Below are positions 32,338-32,483 of a stretch of 32,483 bases of DNA, one piece after another (the first letter of the stretch is position 1; the number at the start of each line of letters is the position of its first letter). Made by a program: the position numbers and the translations under genes. The DNA lies in the NCBI GenBank assembly GCA_964487445.1, contig CAZAQG010000019.1, positions 1 through 32,483 on the forward strand. The letters run 5' to 3'. Source of the stretch: BMS3Abin12 sp964487445. GTDB lineage: Bacteria; Pseudomonadota; Gammaproteobacteria; 21-64-14. Below the pieces are notes generated by a model that saw only the letters and a program-made list of their open reading frames with translations, had not been told where the DNA came from and searched no databases.

Positions 32338-32483
32338 AAGTGGTTCCAGGGGGGCATCCCGGTGTTTCTGATGCACGCCCTGCGCAGGGTGGCCTGTTCG
32401 GCGTGTGGGGTGCGGGTGGAGGCGATGGCATGGGTGTCGGGGAAGGGCCGCCTGACCCGGGCCTATGCTTGGTTCCCGGCCCG
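32338..32483 (+). pseudogene. ISL3-type transposase fragment, decayed start, cut by window end
   Basis: From 32338 the frame reads GIPVFLMHALRRVACSACG and then a second CxxC-like region and GKGRLTRAYAWFPA, the N-terminal zinc-finger part of ISL3-family transposases. An in-frame TGA at 32335-32337 interrupts the preceding part (32300-32334), and no family-like start is visible upstream, so the N-terminus is absent or frameshifted. The C-terminal part lies beyond the window. The family match is by recognition of motifs, not by a search. Confidence 0.6.

Overview
The window is GC-rich chromosomal DNA (apart from an AT-richer left end) that reads like a gammaproteobacterium, perhaps Chromatiales or an Ectothiorhodospiraceae-like lineage. 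The evidence is gene order and content: rplU-rpmA-obgE divergent from ispB, rpsT divergent from murJ, Rsd, SirB1, MltF, YjbQ, and an IscR-controlled SUF operon. The assignment is an inference from gene content; no 16S gene is present.

Layout. 1-0.65 kb: an AT-richer higB-higA toxin-antitoxin pair with a repeated TAACGC operator. 0.9-6.3 kb: murJ (-), rpsT (+, UUG start), then the minus-strand block rplU-rpmA-obgE-proB. 6.5-8.2 kb: ispB (+), tRNA-Pro(CGG) and a small CPBP-type intramembrane protease. 8.2-10.8 kb: a probable unannotated minus-strand small RNA with a perfect CRP-type site, a RibD-like reductase, mazG and a Nudix ADP-sugar pyrophosphatase. 10.9-12.6 kb: a response regulator with a degenerate GGDEF domain and a YkgJ-type cysteine-cluster protein. 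12.9-19.6 kb: a complete iron-sulfur assembly operon, iscR-sufB-sufC-sufD-sufS-sufU-sufT-Rieske ferredoxin, tightly packed with ATGA overlaps. 19.6-26.2 kb: rsd, yjbQ, a Kef-type K+/H+ antiporter, cardiolipin synthase and a KimA-like APC permease; the last three are membrane or ion-homeostasis functions. 26.2-27.4 kb: a repeat-rich stretch where a DUF488 gene sits between two direct copies of an 85-bp palindromic element, beside two GTAG-type REP hairpins. 27.5-30.7 kb: YbaK-type deacylase, SirB1-like protein and the lytic transglycosylase MltF. 31.0-32.5 kb: a Fic AMPylase with its own inhibitory motif, a REP copy, and the decayed start of an ISL3-type transposase running off the edge.

Most genes are housekeeping. 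The least ordinary parts are the candidate CRP-controlled small RNA at about 8.22-8.38 kb with an exposed CCUCCU motif, the DUF488 cassette framed by palindromic repeats whose copies provide stop codons to adjoining reading frames, the family of dispersed hairpin repeats (one pair with a compensatory base-pair change), and the degenerate GGDEF protein that keeps an I-site-like RxxD. No CRISPR array, prophage or large defence island is visible.
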